Shown: positions 8,585 to 19,875, counted from the first letter of the stretch. The stretch is 64,000 bases of DNA from Pseudomonas sp. S35 (GCF_009866765.1 NZ_CP019431.1:5724001-5788000), one strand, 5' to 3'. Program-made: numbers and translations. The notes: generated from the letters alone by a model not told the origin.

Positions 8585-10768
8585 TCAGAGCACCTTGTCC
8601 AGGGTGACCGGAAACTCCCTCACCCGCTTGCCGGTGGCGTGGTAAATCGCATTCGCCACCGCCGCCGCGACCCCGACAATCCCGATTTCCCCCACGCCCT
8701 TGGAACCGAGGGCATTGACGATCTCGTCGTGCTCTTGGACAAACACCACATCAATCTCGCCGATATCGGCATTCACCGGGATGTGGTATTCGGCCAGGCT
8801 GTGGTTCATGTAGCGCCCCAGTTGATGGTCGATCTGGGTTTCCTCGTGCAATGCCATGCCGATCCCCCACACCACCCCGCCGAGAATCTGGCTGCGGGCC
8901 ATCTTCGGGTTGACCACGCGCCCGGCCGCAATCGCGCTGACCACCCGCCGCACCTTGATCGTGCCCAGGTCTTCGTCCACCTGAACCTCGACAAACACCG
9001 CCGAATGGGTGGCAGTGGCGTAACCCTCGCGTTTTTTGTCGGGTTCGCTGTCGACCTGTACTTGCAGCGCCTCTTCGCCACTGTCCTTGACCAACTGCGC
9101 CAGCGACACACTCACGTCACCTGTGTACAGGTGGCCGTCTTCAAAACGCACGGCCTCGGCGTCCTTGAATACCGGGTAGGTCTGGCGGGCGATGCTCAGC
9201 AGTTTGGCGGTCAACGCCTCACAGGCCTGCTGCACGGCGGTGCCCACCGATGACACGGTAAACGAGCCACCCTGCAACGGCGCGGTGGGTAATGAAGAGT
9301 CGCCGAGCAGAAAAACCACATCCTCGACCGCCACGCCACTGGCCTGCGCCGCGATCTGGGTCATCACCGTATAAGTACCGGTGCCGATATCGGTGGTGGC
9401 GCTGCTGACCGTCAACTTGCCCTGGGCGTCGATACGCGCCTTGGCACTGGCCTTCATTTGCATGGCCTCCCACACGCCGCCGGCCATGCCCCAGCCGATC
9501 AACTGGCGGCCGTCACGCATGCTGCGCGGCTCCGGGTTGCGCTGCTTCCAGCCGAAACGTTCGGCGCCTTCGCGGTAGCACTCGCGCAGGGCTTTGCTCG
9601 ACCAGGGTTTGTCTTCGTTCTGGTTGCGTTCGGCGTAGTTGATCAGGCGCAGTTGCACCGGGTCCATGCCCAGGGCGCAGGCCAGTTCGTCCATGGCGCA
9701 TTCCAGGCCGATCACGCCCAGCGCGGCACCCGGCGCGCGCATGTCCAGGGGCGTGAAGACATCCAGCGGCACCAACTTGTAGGTCAGTTGCACGTTGTCG
9801 CAGTGATAGAGCATGCCGCTCCATTCCACCACGTGTTCGCTGAAATCCTCGAAACGTGACGTCTGCCCAATCGCGGTATGCCCCAGCGCCAGCAAGCGGC
9901 CGTTGGCGGCGGCGCCCATCTGCAACCGCTGCAGGGTGCGCGGACGGTAGCCGAAGGTGAACATCTGCTGGCGCGTGAGGGTGACTCGCACCGAACGCTT
10001 GAGCGCCAGGGACGCCATCACCGCCAAGGGCAGTTGGTATTGCGGGCGCAGGCCGGAGCCGAAGGCACCGCCGACGAACGCCGCGAAGATGCGTACCTGG
10101 CTTTTATCCAGGCCGAACACTTTTTGCACATAGGCCTGGCAGTTCTGCGGGCCTTGGGTCTTGTCGTGGATATGCAGGGTGCCGTCCGGCTGATACAGCA
10201 CGGTGCTGGCGTGGGGCTCCATCGGATTGTGGTGTTCGATGGGCGTGCTGTAGTGCAGATCCAGGCTGATGGCCGCGCCGGACCATTCGGCCTGGAAGTT
10301 GCCGCGTGGCGTGGGCGGGGTTTGCGGTGAGGGATGGGCCAGCGCCTGCTGGGCGAGCAGGTCGGTCTCGAAGTCCTCGCGCTCATAGTCGATGTGCACC
10401 AGCGAGCCGGCGTGTCGCGCCAACTCCAGGTTATCGGCAATGACCAATGCCAGGGGCTGACCGCTGTAGAGCACGCGGTCGTTATACAGCGGGCGAAACG
10501 GTGAACCGTCCGCGGCATCGGCATCCGCGAAGGCGTCATCGTAGCTGGCGATTTTCGGACGGTTGAGGTGATGGATCACGTCCACCACGCCCGGCAGCGC
10601 CAACGCCTTGGAGGCATCGATATGGATGACCCGGCCTTTGGCGATGCTGCTGGACACCACACTGCCATGCAGCAGGCCAGCTTCGGGAAACTCACCGGCG
10701 TACCGCGCCTGGCCTGTGACCTTGAGCAGACCGTCGACACGGTCCAAGGGTTTACCGATAGCGGTCAT
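8585..10768 (-). CDS. paoC: Aldehyde/xanthine oxidoreductase, molybdenum-binding subunit (PaoC/YagR-like)
   Basis: 727 aa, close to E. coli PaoC. It begins with the typical GKPLDRVDGLLKVTGQARYAGE of the aldehyde oxidase N-terminal domain. Molybdopterin-contact regions AFVGGAFGSGLRPQYQLPLAV and GGSFTVSSVGTAVQQA are present, and the catalytic glutamate is in GSKGVGEIGIVG near the C-terminus. It oxidises aldehydes to carboxylates in the periplasm in the E. coli system. The start overlaps the FAD-subunit gene by four bases, so the three subunits are translationally coupled. The substrate here is unknown. Confidence 0.92.
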   Translation of the reverse strand: MTAIGKPLDRVDGLLKVTGQARYAGEFPEAGLLHGSVVSSSIAKGRVIHIDASKALALPGVVDVIHHLNRPKIASYDDAFADADAADGSPFRPLYNDRVLYSGQPLALVIADNLELARHAGSLVHIDYEREDFETDLLAQQALAHPSPQTPPTPRGNFQAEWSGAAISLDLHYSTPIEHHNPMEPHASTVLYQPDGTLHIHDKTQGPQNCQAYVQKVFGLDKSQVRIFAAFVGGAFGSGLRPQYQLPLAVMASLALKRSVRVTLTRQQMFTFGYRPRTLQRLQMGAAANGRLLALGHTAIGQTSRFEDFSEHVVEWSGMLYHCDNVQLTYKLVPLDVFTPLDMRAPGAALGVIGLECAMDELACALGMDPVQLRLINYAERNQNEDKPWSSKALRECYREGAERFGWKQRNPEPRSMRDGRQLIGWGMAGGVWEAMQMKASAKARIDAQGKLTVSSATTDIGTGTYTVMTQIAAQASGVAVEDVVFLLGDSSLPTAPLQGGSFTVSSVGTAVQQACEALTAKLLSIARQTYPVFKDAEAVRFEDGHLYTGDVSVSLAQLVKDSGEEALQVQVDSEPDKKREGYATATHSAVFVEVQVDEDLGTIKVRRVVSAIAAGRVVNPKMARSQILGGVVWGIGMALHEETQIDHQLGRYMNHSLAEYHIPVNADIGEIDVVFVQEHDEIVNALGSKGVGEIGIVGVAAAVANAIYHATGKRVREFPVTLDKVL

Positions 10769-11754
10769 GGTTGTACTCCTGCGACGGCGGCGTCGCTCAG
10801 CGCGCGGATGATTGCGCGGCGCGCCAGCTTGATCTTGAAGCCGTTGTGCTCCAGCGGTTCGGCGTCTTGCAGCAGCGCGTCGGCGGCGTTGCTGAAGGTT
10901 TCGCGGCTCACTGCCTGGCCGATCAGCGTGGCTTCTACCGCGCGGTCACGCCAGGGTTTGTGGGCTACGCCACCGAGGGCCAGGCGAGCGTCGACGATGA
11001 TATCGCCGTCCAGTTCGAGGGCGGCGGCCACAGACACCAACGCAAAGGCATAGGACGCACGATCGCGAATCTTCAAATAGTGACTGTGACGCGCCAAGTG
11101 GTCGGCAGGCAGTTCAATCGCAGTGATCAGCTCATCGTCGGCCAGCAGGTTGTCGCGCTGCGGGGTCTCGCCGGGCAGGCGATGGAAGTCAGCGAACTCG
11201 ATGACCCGTGCGCCGCCGCGACCTTCGACATGCACCCGCGCTTGCAGCGCTGCCAAGGCGACGCACATGTCCGACGGATGAGTGGCCACGCACTGCGCGC
11301 TGGCGCCGAGAATGGCGTGGATACGGTTCAGGCCGGTACGCGCCGGGCAGCCACTGCCGGGTTCGCGTTTATTGCAGGGCACCGTGGCGTCGTAGAAGTA
11401 ATAGCAACGGGTGCGTTGCAGCAGGTTGCCGCCAGTGCTGGCCATATTGCGCAGTTGCGGCGAAGCCCCGGCGAGGATGGCCTGGGACAACAGCGGGTAG
11501 CGCGCTTCGATCAGCGGGTGCCAGGCCAGGTCGGCGTTGCTCACCAGCGCGCCGATCCGCAGGCCACCGTCGGCGGTTTCTTCGATCTCATGCAAGGGCA
11601 GTCCGGTGATATCGATCAGGTGCTCGGGACGGCTGATGTTTTCTTTCATCAGGTCCAGCAGGTTGGTGCCGCCGGCGATAAACCGCGAGGCGCCGCTGCT
11701 CAGGTGCACGGCCTCCTGCACGTCGGCGGGTTTGCTGTAGTGGAAGGGGTTCAT
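10765..11754 (-). CDS. paoB: Aldehyde oxidoreductase FAD-binding subunit (PaoB/YagS-like)
   Basis: 329 aa. FAD-binding PCMH fold with FIAGGTNLLDLMKENI (about 25-40) and ASTGGNLLQRTRCYYFYD. The run CNKREPGSGCPARTG supplies cysteines like those of the extra 4Fe-4S cluster of PaoB. It passes electrons from the 2Fe-2S subunit to FAD. It overlaps both neighbours by four bases (ATGA), making one transcript with paoA and paoC. Confidence 0.93.
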   Translation of the reverse strand: MNPFHYSKPADVQEAVHLSSGASRFIAGGTNLLDLMKENISRPEHLIDITGLPLHEIEETADGGLRIGALVSNADLAWHPLIEARYPLLSQAILAGASPQLRNMASTGGNLLQRTRCYYFYDATVPCNKREPGSGCPARTGLNRIHAILGASAQCVATHPSDMCVALAALQARVHVEGRGGARVIEFADFHRLPGETPQRDNLLADDELITAIELPADHLARHSHYLKIRDRASYAFALVSVAAALELDGDIIVDARLALGGVAHKPWRDRAVEATLIGQAVSRETFSNAADALLQDAEPLEHNGFKIKLARRAIIRALSDAAVAGVQP

Positions 11755-12257
11755 TGCTCACCTCCCAGGCCGTCCTTGATGGCATCGCGGATGTTGGTAT
11801 AGGCGCCGCAGCGGCACAGGTTGCCGCTCATCAACTCCTGGATTTGTGCGCTGTCGTGGGCACGGCCTTCATTGGCCAGGCCGACGGCGGAGCAGATCTG
11901 GCCGGGGGTGCAGTAACCGCACTGGAAGGCGTCGTGCTTGATAAACGCCTGCTGCATCGGGTGCAGTTGGTCGCCGCTGGCCAGGCCTTCGATGGTGGTC
12001 AACTCGGCGCCGTCGCACATCACCGCCAGGGTCAGGCAGGCGTTGATGCGTTTGCCACCGCGCAATACGGTGCAGGCGCCACATTGGCCGTGGTCGCAGC
12101 CTTTTTTGCTGCCGACCAGGTCGAGTTGTTCGCGCAGCAGGTCCAGCAAGGTGGTCCAGGGCAACACGTCCAGCTGGCGGTCCTGACCATTCAAGGTCAA
12201 GCGTATGGAGTGGGCGACGAACGGTTGGGCCGCCGCGCCATTGGGGGTCGCGCTCAT
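11751..12257 (-). CDS. paoA: Aldehyde oxidoreductase 2Fe-2S subunit (PaoA/YagT-like)
   Basis: 168 aa from the ATG at 12257, which has GAGGTG just upstream; an in-frame GTG six bases earlier is less likely. The ferredoxin-like cluster motif (GCDHGQCGACTV) and the C-terminal helical cluster motifs (QCGYCTPGQI and GNLCRCGAYTNI) are complete. The long N-terminal signal expected for E. coli PaoA (Tat-exported) is not evident here, so export is uncertain. First gene of the operon. Confidence 0.9.
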   Translation of the reverse strand: MSATPNGAAAQPFVAHSIRLTLNGQDRQLDVLPWTTLLDLLREQLDLVGSKKGCDHGQCGACTVLRGGKRINACLTLAVMCDGAELTTIEGLASGDQLHPMQQAFIKHDAFQCGYCTPGQICSAVGLANEGRAHDSAQIQELMSGNLCRCGAYTNIRDAIKDGLGGEQ

Positions 12258-12353
12258 AAACACCTCACGGGTTGGTGTACATCCGCGGCGTTCAGGAAAG
12301 TCGCCGTCTCAGGGTTACGACTTCCCGGGGTTTTGAGCGTTCAAGCAAATTGA

Positions 12354-12800
12354 TCAGCGGATATTGAGCAGGGTTTTCAGGGTGTTGCGCGGGGGATTGA
12401 TCGAGGAGTTGCTGTATTCGAACCAGCCCTGGGCGTCCACGTTCAAGTCGAACACATAGATGTAGCCCATCAAGGTGCCCGCCCCATTGCACGCCTCACT
12501 GACGTTGCCGACCTGGCATACCGGCGTGCGCTGGCCGTTGAGCACCGCGCCGTTGAACAGGCCGACCGGGTTGTTGCCCAAGCCCACTTCCATCACCGAC
12601 ACCTTGGTCGGCCCACGGTGCGTGCACATTTGCGTGGCGCTGGAGCGCTGCGCAATGGTTTCGGTGCACTTGGCCGACTCGACCTTGAACACGCGCACCT
12701 CGCTCAAGGCCGGTGCAGTCGCGCCCCAAGCCGGTGCCGCGCCCAGCCACAGGCCGAGACAAGGGATCAGAGCTAGACTCCACGCGTTGGCTTTTTTCAT
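12354..12800 (-). CDS. Small exported protein, possibly DUF4879 (YolA-like)
   Basis: 148 aa. A signal peptide (MKKANAWSLALIPCLGLWLGAAPAWGA) precedes a mature domain of about 120 residues with four cysteines (SAKCTE, QMCTHR, TPVCQV, SEACNG), presumably two disulphides in the periplasm or medium. The GNNPVGLFNGAVLNG and GTLMGYIYVFDLN segments suggest a compact beta fold. I recall similar proteins listed as DUF4879 but cannot confirm it. No functional clue from neighbours. Confidence 0.75.
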   Translation of the reverse strand: MKKANAWSLALIPCLGLWLGAAPAWGATAPALSEVRVFKVESAKCTETIAQRSSATQMCTHRGPTKVSVMEVGLGNNPVGLFNGAVLNGQRTPVCQVGNVSEACNGAGTLMGYIYVFDLNVDAQGWFEYSNSSINPPRNTLKTLLNIR

Positions 12801-12988
12801 GCTGTCGATGACCCGCTATTGAACGTCGGCGCAGTATGCCTCAAGGCCACGCGCCATACAGCCTCGGCTGCTGGTATGATGCGCCGCTTTTTCCGATCCT
12901 CTCTGAAACCAAAGGCGCTTGGCGCAGTTTGTGCTTTGACTTAGAGGTCAACAAATAACGACGCAAGATAGCGTCACAGGGAGCAGGC

Positions 12989-14284
12989 ATGCTGGAAAAG
13001 CTGTTTCAACTCAAGGCACACAACACCAACGTGCGCACCGAGATTCTCGCGGGCATCACGACATTCCTGGCCATGGCCTACATCCTGTTCGTGAACCCGA
13101 GCATCCTCGGCGAAACCGGCATGGACAAGGGCGCGGTGTTCGTCGCGACCTGCCTGGCGGCCGCCATCGGTTCGACCGTGATGGGCCTGATCGCCAACTA
13201 CCCGATTGCGCTTGCGCCGGGCATGGGCCTCAACGCCTTCTTCACCTACACCGTGGTCCTGCACATGGGCCACACCTGGCAAGTGGCGCTGGGTGCGGTC
13301 TTTATTTCGGCGGTGCTGTTCTTCCTGCTGTCGATCTTCCGCATCCGTGAGTGGATCATCAACGCCATCCCCCTGCCCCTGCGCTCGGCGATTGCCGCCG
13401 GTATCGGCCTGTTCCTGGCGCTCATCGCGCTGCACAACGCCGGTATCGTGGTGAGCAACCCGGCCACCATGGTGGGCCTGGGCGACCTGAAACAACCGGC
13501 GCCGATCCTCGCCACCCTGGGTTTCGTGCTGATCGTTGCGCTGGAAGCCCTGGCCGTACGCGGCGCGGTGCTGATCGGCATCCTGGCGGTGACCATCGCC
13601 TCCATCGTGCTGGGCTTCACCCCGTTCATTGGCGTGACCTCGATGCCACCGTCCCTGGCCCCGACGTTCCTGCAACTGGATATCAAAGGCGCGCTGGATA
13701 TCGGCCTGGTCAGCGTGATCTTCGCTTTCCTGTTCGTCGACCTGTTCGATAACTCCGGCACCCTGATCGGCGTTGCCAAGCGCGCCGGCCTGATGGGCAA
13801 GGACGGCCACATGCCGAAAATGGGCCGCGCCCTGATCGCCGACAGCACCGCCGCCATGGCCGGTTCGCTGCTGGGCACCTCGACCACCACCAGCTACATC
13901 GAATCGGCTGCTGGCGTGAGCGCGGGTGGCCGTACAGGCTTGACCGCCATCGTGGTGGCGATCCTGTTCCTGCTGGCCTTGTTCTTCTCGCCACTGGCCG
14001 CCAGCGTTCCTGCCTACGCCACCGCGCCGGCGCTGCTGTTCGTGGCCGTGCTGATGACCTCGGGCCTGGCGGAAATCGACTGGGATGACATTACCGTTGC
14101 AGCGCCGGTGGTGATCACCGCCCTGGCGATGCCCTTCACTTACTCCATCGCCAACGGCATCGCCTTCGGTTTCATCGCCTGGACCGCCATCAAGCTGCTT
14201 TCGGGCCGCTACCGTGAGCTGAACCCGGCGCTGGTGATCCTGTCGATTCTGTTCGTGATCAAGCTGGGCTGGTTCAACGCATGA
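12989..14284 (+). CDS. NCS2 purine permease (adenine/hypoxanthine type)
   Basis: 431 aa, about 13 membrane segments. Diagnostic AzgA-subfamily features are the start [32 protein letters not shown], the substrate region [16 protein letters not shown], and [24 protein letters not shown] later on. It takes up adenine, hypoxanthine or guanine by proton symport. GGGAG lies upstream of the ATG. Its stop overlaps the trmA start by four bases, linking a purine transporter to a tRNA methylase, probably by transcript sharing rather than function. Confidence 0.92.
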   Translation: MLEKLFQLKAHNTNVRTEILAGITTFLAMAYILFVNPSILGETGMDKGAVFVATCLAAAIGSTVMGLIANYPIALAPGMGLNAFFTYTVVLHMGHTWQVALGAVFISAVLFFLLSIFRIREWIINAIPLPLRSAIAAGIGLFLALIALHNAGIVVSNPATMVGLGDLKQPAPILATLGFVLIVALEALAVRGAVLIGILAVTIASIVLGFTPFIGVTSMPPSLAPTFLQLDIKGALDIGLVSVIFAFLFVDLFDNSGTLIGVAKRAGLMGKDGHMPKMGRALIADSTAAMAGSLLGTSTTTSYIESAAGVSAGGRTGLTAIVVAILFLLALFFSPLAASVPAYATAPALLFVAVLMTSGLAEIDWDDITVAAPVVITALAMPFTYSIANGIAFGFIAWTAIKLLSGRYRELNPALVILSILFVIKLGWFNA

Positions 14285-15360
14285 CTTTTGACGCCGCAAG
14301 CTACACCGTTCAACTGCAAGACAAGGTCACGCGCTTGCGTGACCTGCTGGCGCCGTTCGACGCGCCCGAGCCACAGGTCTTCGATTCGCCGTTGCAGAAC
14401 TTCCGCCTGCGGGCGGAGTTCCGCCTGTGGCGCGAAGGCGGGGATCGCCACTACGCCATGTTCGCTCAGGACGACAAGCGCACGCCGATCCTGATCGAAG
14501 AGTTCCCCATCGCCAGCCTGCGCATCAACCAGTTGATGCCGCAGCTCAAGGCCGCCTGGCAAGCCAGCGCCGCCCTGAGCCACAAGCTGTTCCAGGTGGA
14601 GTTCCTGACCACCCTGGCCGGCGATGCGATGATCACGCTGTGCTATCACCGCCCGCTGGACGAGCATTGGCACGCCGCCGCGAACCAGCTGGCTGCCGAC
14701 CTGAACGTGAGCATCATCGGCCGCTCCAAGGGCAAGCGCGATGTGATCGGCCACGACTACGTGGTGGAAAAACTCGACGTCGGCGGGCGCACCTTCAGCT
14801 ACCGCCAACCCGAAGGCGCCTTCACCCAGCCCAACGGCACGGTGAACCAGAAGATGCTCAACTGGGCATACGACGCGTTGGGCGATCGCCCGGATGACCT
14901 GCTGGAACTGTATTGCGGCAACGGCAACTTCACCCTGCCGCTGGCCACTCGCGTGCGCAAAGTGCTGGCCACCGAGATCAGCAAGACCTCGGTGAATGCG
15001 GCCCTGAGCAACCTCGATGAAAACGCGGTGGATAACGTCACCCTGGTGCGCCTCTCCGCCGAAGAACTCACCGAAGCGTTGAATGAAGTGCGTCCATTCC
15101 GTCGCCTGCACGGCATCGACCTGAAAAGCTACGAATTCGGCAGCGTCTTCGTCGACCCGCCCCGCGCCGGCATGGACCCGGACACCTGCGAACTGACCCG
15201 GCGCTTCGACAACATCCTGTACATCTCCTGCAACCCGCAGACGCTGGCGGCGAACATTGCGCAACTGCATGACACGCACCGGATTACCCAGTGTGCGATG
15301 TTTGACCAGTTCCCATGGACGCACCACATGGAATCCGGGGTGTTGCTGACTCGTCGGTAA
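14281..15360 (+). CDS. trmA: tRNA (uracil-54-C5)-methyltransferase TrmA
   Basis: 359 aa. SAM-binding [16 protein letters not shown], then [14 protein letters not shown], and the catalytic nucleophile cysteine in [15 protein letters not shown]; the usual C-terminal catalytic Glu region reads [12 protein letters not shown]. It makes ribothymidine-54 in tRNA T-loops. The length and absence of a TRAM domain or iron-sulphur cysteines separate TrmA from RlmD. It is translationally coupled to the upstream permease. Confidence 0.96.
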   Translation: MTFDAASYTVQLQDKVTRLRDLLAPFDAPEPQVFDSPLQNFRLRAEFRLWREGGDRHYAMFAQDDKRTPILIEEFPIASLRINQLMPQLKAAWQASAALSHKLFQVEFLTTLAGDAMITLCYHRPLDEHWHAAANQLAADLNVSIIGRSKGKRDVIGHDYVVEKLDVGGRTFSYRQPEGAFTQPNGTVNQKMLNWAYDALGDRPDDLLELYCGNGNFTLPLATRVRKVLATEISKTSVNAALSNLDENAVDNVTLVRLSAEELTEALNEVRPFRRLHGIDLKSYEFGSVFVDPPRAGMDPDTCELTRRFDNILYISCNPQTLAANIAQLHDTHRITQCAMFDQFPWTHHMESGVLLTRR

Positions 15361-15384
15361 TTCCAAGGCTGGTAGCAGTTCAAC

Positions 15385-15475
15385 ATGTGGGAGGGGGCTT
15401 GCTCCCGATGGCGGTCGGTCAGTTGAAGGTTTGCTGATTGACGCACTGCTATCGGGGGCAAGCCCCCTCCCACAT
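15385..15475. repeat. Paired REP element (REPIN-like)
   Basis: Two inverted REP units, ATGTGGGAGGGGGCTTG ... CAAGCCCCCTCCCACAT, separated by about 57 bases, between trmA and the convergent hasF. Such doublets are mobilised in trans in Pseudomonas. Confidence 0.9.
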
Positions 15476-15503
15476 TGGGTTGGTGTATTGGCAAATAGCT
15501 TTG

Positions 15504-16820
15504 TCAGGCCGACGGCTGGAAATACCCCGCCAACGCCCGCAAGTCCTGCTCGCTGAGCAACCCCGCGTAATACTTCAGCTGAATCCTGGCCAGCAAATAC
15601 GCGTGCCGCGCATTCGCCAGGTCGCGGCGGGCGGTGAACAGTTGTTGTTCGGCGTCGAGCACGTCGAGGTTGACGCGCTCGCCGCCGCTGACGCTTTTTT
15701 TCGTCGCGGTGACCAGCGCCGTGGCGGAGCTGACGGCCATTTCATAAGCACGCACTTTCGCCGCGCCGCTGGTGTTGAGGTTAAATTGCTTGCGCAGCTC
15801 CACCAGCGTGGCCGAGGTTTGCGCGTCCAGTTCGTACTGGGCCTGGCTCAACTGATTGCCCGCCTGACGGGTAGACGCCGACACCGAGCCGCCGGCGAAC
15901 AGCGGCAAGCTGACCTGGATGCCGACGCTGTTGGTGTCGTACTTCTGGTTGTAACTGCTTTCCGAATCGGAGCTGGTCTGGCGGCTGCTGGCGTACAGGC
16001 TGACCTTGGGCAGGTGCCCCGCGCGCTTGCGCTCCACTTCGTAGGACGCCACATCCAGCGCGTGGTGTTGGGACTTGAGCTCGGGGTTGTTGGCCAGGGC
16101 CATTTCCCGCCAGGTCTCGAAACGGTTCGGCTCCAGGGGCGGGATGTCGAATTGACGGCTCAGCGGCGCCAGCTCTTCGATCTGCAGCGGTTGGCCGACG
16201 ATGGCTTCCAACTCTCGCAGGGCGCTGTCCTGGGCATCCAGGGATTCGATTTCTTCGGCCTGGGCCAGGCTCAGGCGCGCTTGGGTTTCCAGCACATCGG
16301 TGCGCGTGCCCTCCCCCCCTTTAAGCAGGCGATCATTGAGTTGCAGGCGTTCGGCAAATGCACGCTTCTGCGCACGGCTCAACTCAATGCGTTCCTGGGC
16401 CAGTAACGCCTGGCTGTAGGCACTGAGTACACGCACCGCCAGTTCCTGGCTTTTGCCGCGAAAGCGCTCATCGGCCATCAGCGCCTGGGCCGTGCCCTGG
16501 CGAAAGCGTGCGTAGGCTTCGTAATCCAGCAGCGGTTGCTGCAAGGTCAAGGTCGAGGCGTAGCTGCGGTAGTCACGGTCGCTGGTGACATCACCTGCCG
16601 TCACTTCGGACGCGTTGCGCGAATTGTTGTAGCTCCACGACAGGTTCGGCAGCAACGCCGCCCGGCCGATCACGCGGTTCTCGTCACCGGCCTCACGCGC
16701 CTGGATCGCCGCCTGGAAGGTCGGGTCATTGCGCAACGCCAGATCGTAAGCGTCCAACAAACCCAGCGCCTGCACCGCCGGTGTACAGCTCAAGCACAGG
16801 GTAAACAGCAGCGCCTTCAT
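15504..16820 (-). CDS. hasF: TolC-family outer membrane protein of the Has type I exporter
   Basis: 438 aa with a signal peptide ([19 protein letters not shown]). TolC pattern of two repeats: LLDAYDLALRNDPTFQAAIQARE at the start of the mature protein and the matching FETWREMALANNPELKSQHHALDVA near the middle; GGERVNLDVLDAEQQLFTARRDLANARHAYL is the conserved C-terminal-repeat helix. It forms the outer membrane duct for HasA secretion. Its start overlaps hasE by four bases. It could equally be called aprF; the adjacent hasA argues for hasF. Confidence 0.93.
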   Translation of the reverse strand: MKALLFTLCLSCTPAVQALGLLDAYDLALRNDPTFQAAIQAREAGDENRVIGRAALLPNLSWSYNNSRNASEVTAGDVTSDRDYRSYASTLTLQQPLLDYEAYARFRQGTAQALMADERFRGKSQELAVRVLSAYSQALLAQERIELSRAQKRAFAERLQLNDRLLKGGEGTRTDVLETQARLSLAQAEEIESLDAQDSALRELEAIVGQPLQIEELAPLSRQFDIPPLEPNRFETWREMALANNPELKSQHHALDVASYEVERKRAGHLPKVSLYASSRQTSSDSESSYNQKYDTNSVGIQVSLPLFAGGSVSASTRQAGNQLSQAQYELDAQTSATLVELRKQFNLNTSGAAKVRAYEMAVSSATALVTATKKSVSGGERVNLDVLDAEQQLFTARRDLANARHAYLLARIQLKYYAGLLSEQDLRALAGYFQPSA

Positions 16821-18142
16821 TCTTCCACCAGGGCCATATGGGTGCGGTCCAGCAAAGGTTTGAACAGGTAGTTGAGCATCGAGCGCTCCCCCGTCTTGAC
16901 GAAGGTTTCCACCGGCATGCCAGGGCGGATCTGTACACCGTCGAGTTGTTGCATGCCCGCCGCGCTGACCTGGGCACGCAACGTGTAATAAGGCTCGTCG
17001 GTGCGTTCATCGACCTGGCGGTCGGCCGACACCAAGGTCACTTCGCCCGCCACCCGTGGCGTGGTGGCTTGGTTGAAGGCCGAGAACAACAGCTCCACCG
17101 GCAAGCCTGGGTGCACCTTGTCGACCATCTGCACCGGCACTCGCGCTTCCACCAGCAGTGGCTCGCCCTGGGGCACGATGTCCATCAGCGCCTGGCCGGG
17201 CTTGATCACGCCACCTTCGGTGTACACATCCAACCCCACCACGACGCCGGACGCGGGTGCGCGGACCAGGCTGTTGGCCAGTTCGAACTCGGCCGAAGCC
17301 AGGCGATTGCGCAGGTCGTCGCTGCGGGTGCGGGTTTCGGCCAACTGGCCGCGCAGGTCTTTCTGGAAGTCTTCGCCGAGCTGGCGGATGCGCAGGCGCA
17401 ACTCCAGCACCTGGCGTTGCAACTGGCCAATGCGGCCGTAGTCTTCGGCGATGGTGCCGTCGACCTGCGAGTAAAGGCGCTCGCTGTCGAGCAGGCGATT
17501 GCGCGGGATGTAGCCGTCACGCGCCAGTTCACGCAACCCCTGCAATTGCTCATTGAGCGCCGCCCGCTGCTGCACTTTGCTCGCTTGGGAATCGCGTGTG
17601 CCACGCAACTGCGCCTCGGCGCCGGCGATGGTTTCACGCAAGCCTTGTTGCTCGGTGGCCAGCGACTGGGCGCGGCTGTTGAACAGTTGCCGTTGCAGGT
17701 TCAGGGTGTTGGCCGCGTCGGGCTCGTTGAGCAGTTCAGGGCCGAAGCTGATCGCAGGCAAGCCTTCGCTTTCCGCACTCAAGCGCGCTTCGCTGGCCAG
17801 GGACGCCAGGTACTGGCTGCGCAGCGACTGCATCTGCCCGCGCAACGGGGTTTCCTTCAAACGCAGCAACACTTGGCCGGCGTTGACCACCTCACCGTCG
17901 CGCACCTCGATACGCTCGACGATGCCGCCGGTGGGGTGCTGCACGGTTTTGCGATGGCCCGAAACCATCACCTTGCCTGACACCGCCACCCCCTTGTCCA
18001 GCGGCGCCAACGCGGCCCAGCCGACAAACCCGACAAATCCGCCGAGCACCAGCAACCAACCCAGGCGCGAATATTTTTTGTCATCCAGCGCCAGCACGTT
18101 ATTGGGTGCGTCGCTGACCAGCACTGGTTTACTCATGCTCAT
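16817..18142 (-). CDS. hasE: HlyD-family membrane fusion protein of the Has exporter
   Basis: 441 aa. One N-terminal membrane helix ([25 protein letters not shown]), then a lipoyl/barrel segment ([21 protein letters not shown]), a long coiled coil at about 90-280, and the second barrel half ([32 protein letters not shown]). It bridges the HasD ATPase and the outer membrane protein HasF across the periplasm. Four-base overlaps with hasD and hasF show a coupled hasDEF unit. Confidence 0.94.
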   Translation of the reverse strand: MSMSKPVLVSDAPNNVLALDDKKYSRLGWLLVLGGFVGFVGWAALAPLDKGVAVSGKVMVSGHRKTVQHPTGGIVERIEVRDGEVVNAGQVLLRLKETPLRGQMQSLRSQYLASLASEARLSAESEGLPAISFGPELLNEPDAANTLNLQRQLFNSRAQSLATEQQGLRETIAGAEAQLRGTRDSQASKVQQRAALNEQLQGLRELARDGYIPRNRLLDSERLYSQVDGTIAEDYGRIGQLQRQVLELRLRIRQLGEDFQKDLRGQLAETRTRSDDLRNRLASAEFELANSLVRAPASGVVVGLDVYTEGGVIKPGQALMDIVPQGEPLLVEARVPVQMVDKVHPGLPVELLFSAFNQATTPRVAGEVTLVSADRQVDERTDEPYYTLRAQVSAAGMQQLDGVQIRPGMPVETFVKTGERSMLNYLFKPLLDRTHMALVEE

Positions 18143-19875
18143 GCCTGTTTTCCTTCACCGAGGCGGTAACTCATGCTCATGGTCGACACCGGTTTGCTGG
18201 CGGCCGGTTTCTGCCGCGCTTCCAGCACCCGCGCCGTGGGGCCGAAGGCCTGCAACTGGCCGTCCTTGAGGATCAGCAATTGGTCGGTGAGGCTCAGCAC
18301 ATTGGCTTTGTGAGTGATCAAGATCACCGTACGACGCTGCTGCTTGAGCTGGGCGATGGCCTGGAGCAGCGCCTGCTCGCCCACTTCGTCGAGGTTGGCG
18401 TTGGGTTCATCCAGCACGATCAACGCGGGCAGGCCATACAGCGCGCGGGCCAGGGCCACCCGTTGTTTCTGGCCACCGGACAAGCCCGCGCCGCCCTCCC
18501 CCAACTGTGTGTCATAGCCTTGGGGCAGTTGCAGGATGAGTTCATGCACGCCGGCCATTTGCGCGGCGGCGAGGACTTTGTCGGTATCCAACGCGGTAAA
18601 CCGCGCGATGTTGTCGGCGATGCTGCCGGCAAACAGTTGGATGTCCTGGGGCAGGTAGCCGATGTGCGGGCCGAGTTGCTGCTTGTCCCACTGGGTCAGG
18701 TCGCCACCGTCCAGGCGCACCTTGCCGGCCAGCGGTGCCCAGGCACCCACCAACACGCGGGCCAGGGTGGACTTGCCGCAGCCCGACGGCCCGATCACCC
18801 CCAGCACCTCACCCGCCGGCAGGTTGAACCCCAGGTTAGCCAGCGCCGGCCGACGGCTGCCGGGGGCGCAGGCGCTGACCTGCTCGACACTCAACTGGCC
18901 CTTGGGCACCGGCAGGTTCATGCGCGCCGGCCGCGCCGGGTTGTCCGCCAACATTTTCGATAGCCGATCAAAGGCCAGGCGTGCCGAGCCCCATTGCTTC
19001 CACACGCCGATCAATTGGTCGATGGGCGTGAGCACCCGGCCCATCAGGATCGAACCGGCAATCATCATCCCCGGCGTGATGTCTCCCTGCACCGCCAGCA
19101 ACGCGCCCAGGCCCAGCACCAGCGATTGCAGCGCCAGCCGCACGCCCTTGGACCAGGCACTGACGGCAGCGGTCTTTTCACTGGCCAGGTTCTGCTGTGC
19201 CAGAAACGCCTGGTGCTGCGCGAACCAACGCCCGCGCAAGGTGGCAAGCATGCCCATCGCTTCGATGGTGTCGGCATTGCGCAGGTTGGCGGTGGCCTGC
19301 TGACTGGCGCTGATGGACAGTTGGCTGGCCTGGGCCATCGGCGCCTGGCTCACACGGTGGTTGATCCACGCCAAGGCGATCAATATCAGCGCGCCGCCCA
19401 AGGCCAGCATCCCCAGCCAGGGGTGGAACAGGAAGATCACCAACAGGTACACCGGAAACCACGGCGCATCGAAGAACGCGAACAACGCCTGGCCGGTGGC
19501 GAACTGGCGCAGCGTGGTCAGGTCATTCAGCGCCTGCCCCGCCGCCTGGGTGCCACCCTTGAGTTGCGCTTCGAACGCGGCGTCGTATACGCGCTGGTTC
19601 AAGCGCATGTCCATCTGCGTGCCGAGGCGGATCACCACCTGGCTGCGCACCCACTCCAAGGCACCCATCAGGCCGAACAGGCCGAGGATCATCAGCGTCA
19701 GCATCAACAGGGTCATCTGATTGCCCGAGGCCAGCACCCGGTCATACACCTGCAACATGTACAGCGCCGGGGCCAGCATCAGCAGGTTGATCACCGCCGA
19801 GAACAGGCCGATGTTGAAGAAGCCACTTTTATAGGCCGTAAGGGCGGCCAGGGTTTCGTTGCCGGCGTGGCGCAT
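18139..19875 (-). CDS. hasD: Type I secretion ABC transporter HasD
   Basis: 578 aa from the ATG at 19875 ([19 protein letters not shown]); the frame stays open 50 codons upstream but without family similarity. A membrane domain with about five or six helices (1-320) is followed by a nucleotide-binding domain with Walker [10 protein letters not shown], signature [15 protein letters not shown], Walker [14 protein letters not shown] and H-loop ITHKA. It energises export of proteins carrying an uncleaved C-terminal signal, here HasA. The gap to hasA holds two hairpins. Confidence 0.94.
   Translation of the reverse strand: MRHAGNETLAALTAYKSGFFNIGLFSAVINLLMLAPALYMLQVYDRVLASGNQMTLLMLTLMILGLFGLMGALEWVRSQVVIRLGTQMDMRLNQRVYDAAFEAQLKGGTQAAGQALNDLTTLRQFATGQALFAFFDAPWFPVYLLVIFLFHPWLGMLALGGALILIALAWINHRVSQAPMAQASQLSISASQQATANLRNADTIEAMGMLATLRGRWFAQHQAFLAQQNLASEKTAAVSAWSKGVRLALQSLVLGLGALLAVQGDITPGMMIAGSILMGRVLTPIDQLIGVWKQWGSARLAFDRLSKMLADNPARPARMNLPVPKGQLSVEQVSACAPGSRRPALANLGFNLPAGEVLGVIGPSGCGKSTLARVLVGAWAPLAGKVRLDGGDLTQWDKQQLGPHIGYLPQDIQLFAGSIADNIARFTALDTDKVLAAAQMAGVHELILQLPQGYDTQLGEGGAGLSGGQKQRVALARALYGLPALIVLDEPNANLDEVGEQALLQAIAQLKQQRRTVILITHKANVLSLTDQLLILKDGQLQAFGPTARVLEARQKPAASKPVSTMSMSYRLGEGKQA

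Noticed and set aside
12974..14299. 441-codon frame antisense to the purine permease
   Set aside because: Composition (Gly, Arg, His, Gln) is that of a complement of a GC-rich membrane protein gene; the permease frame has clear family motifs.
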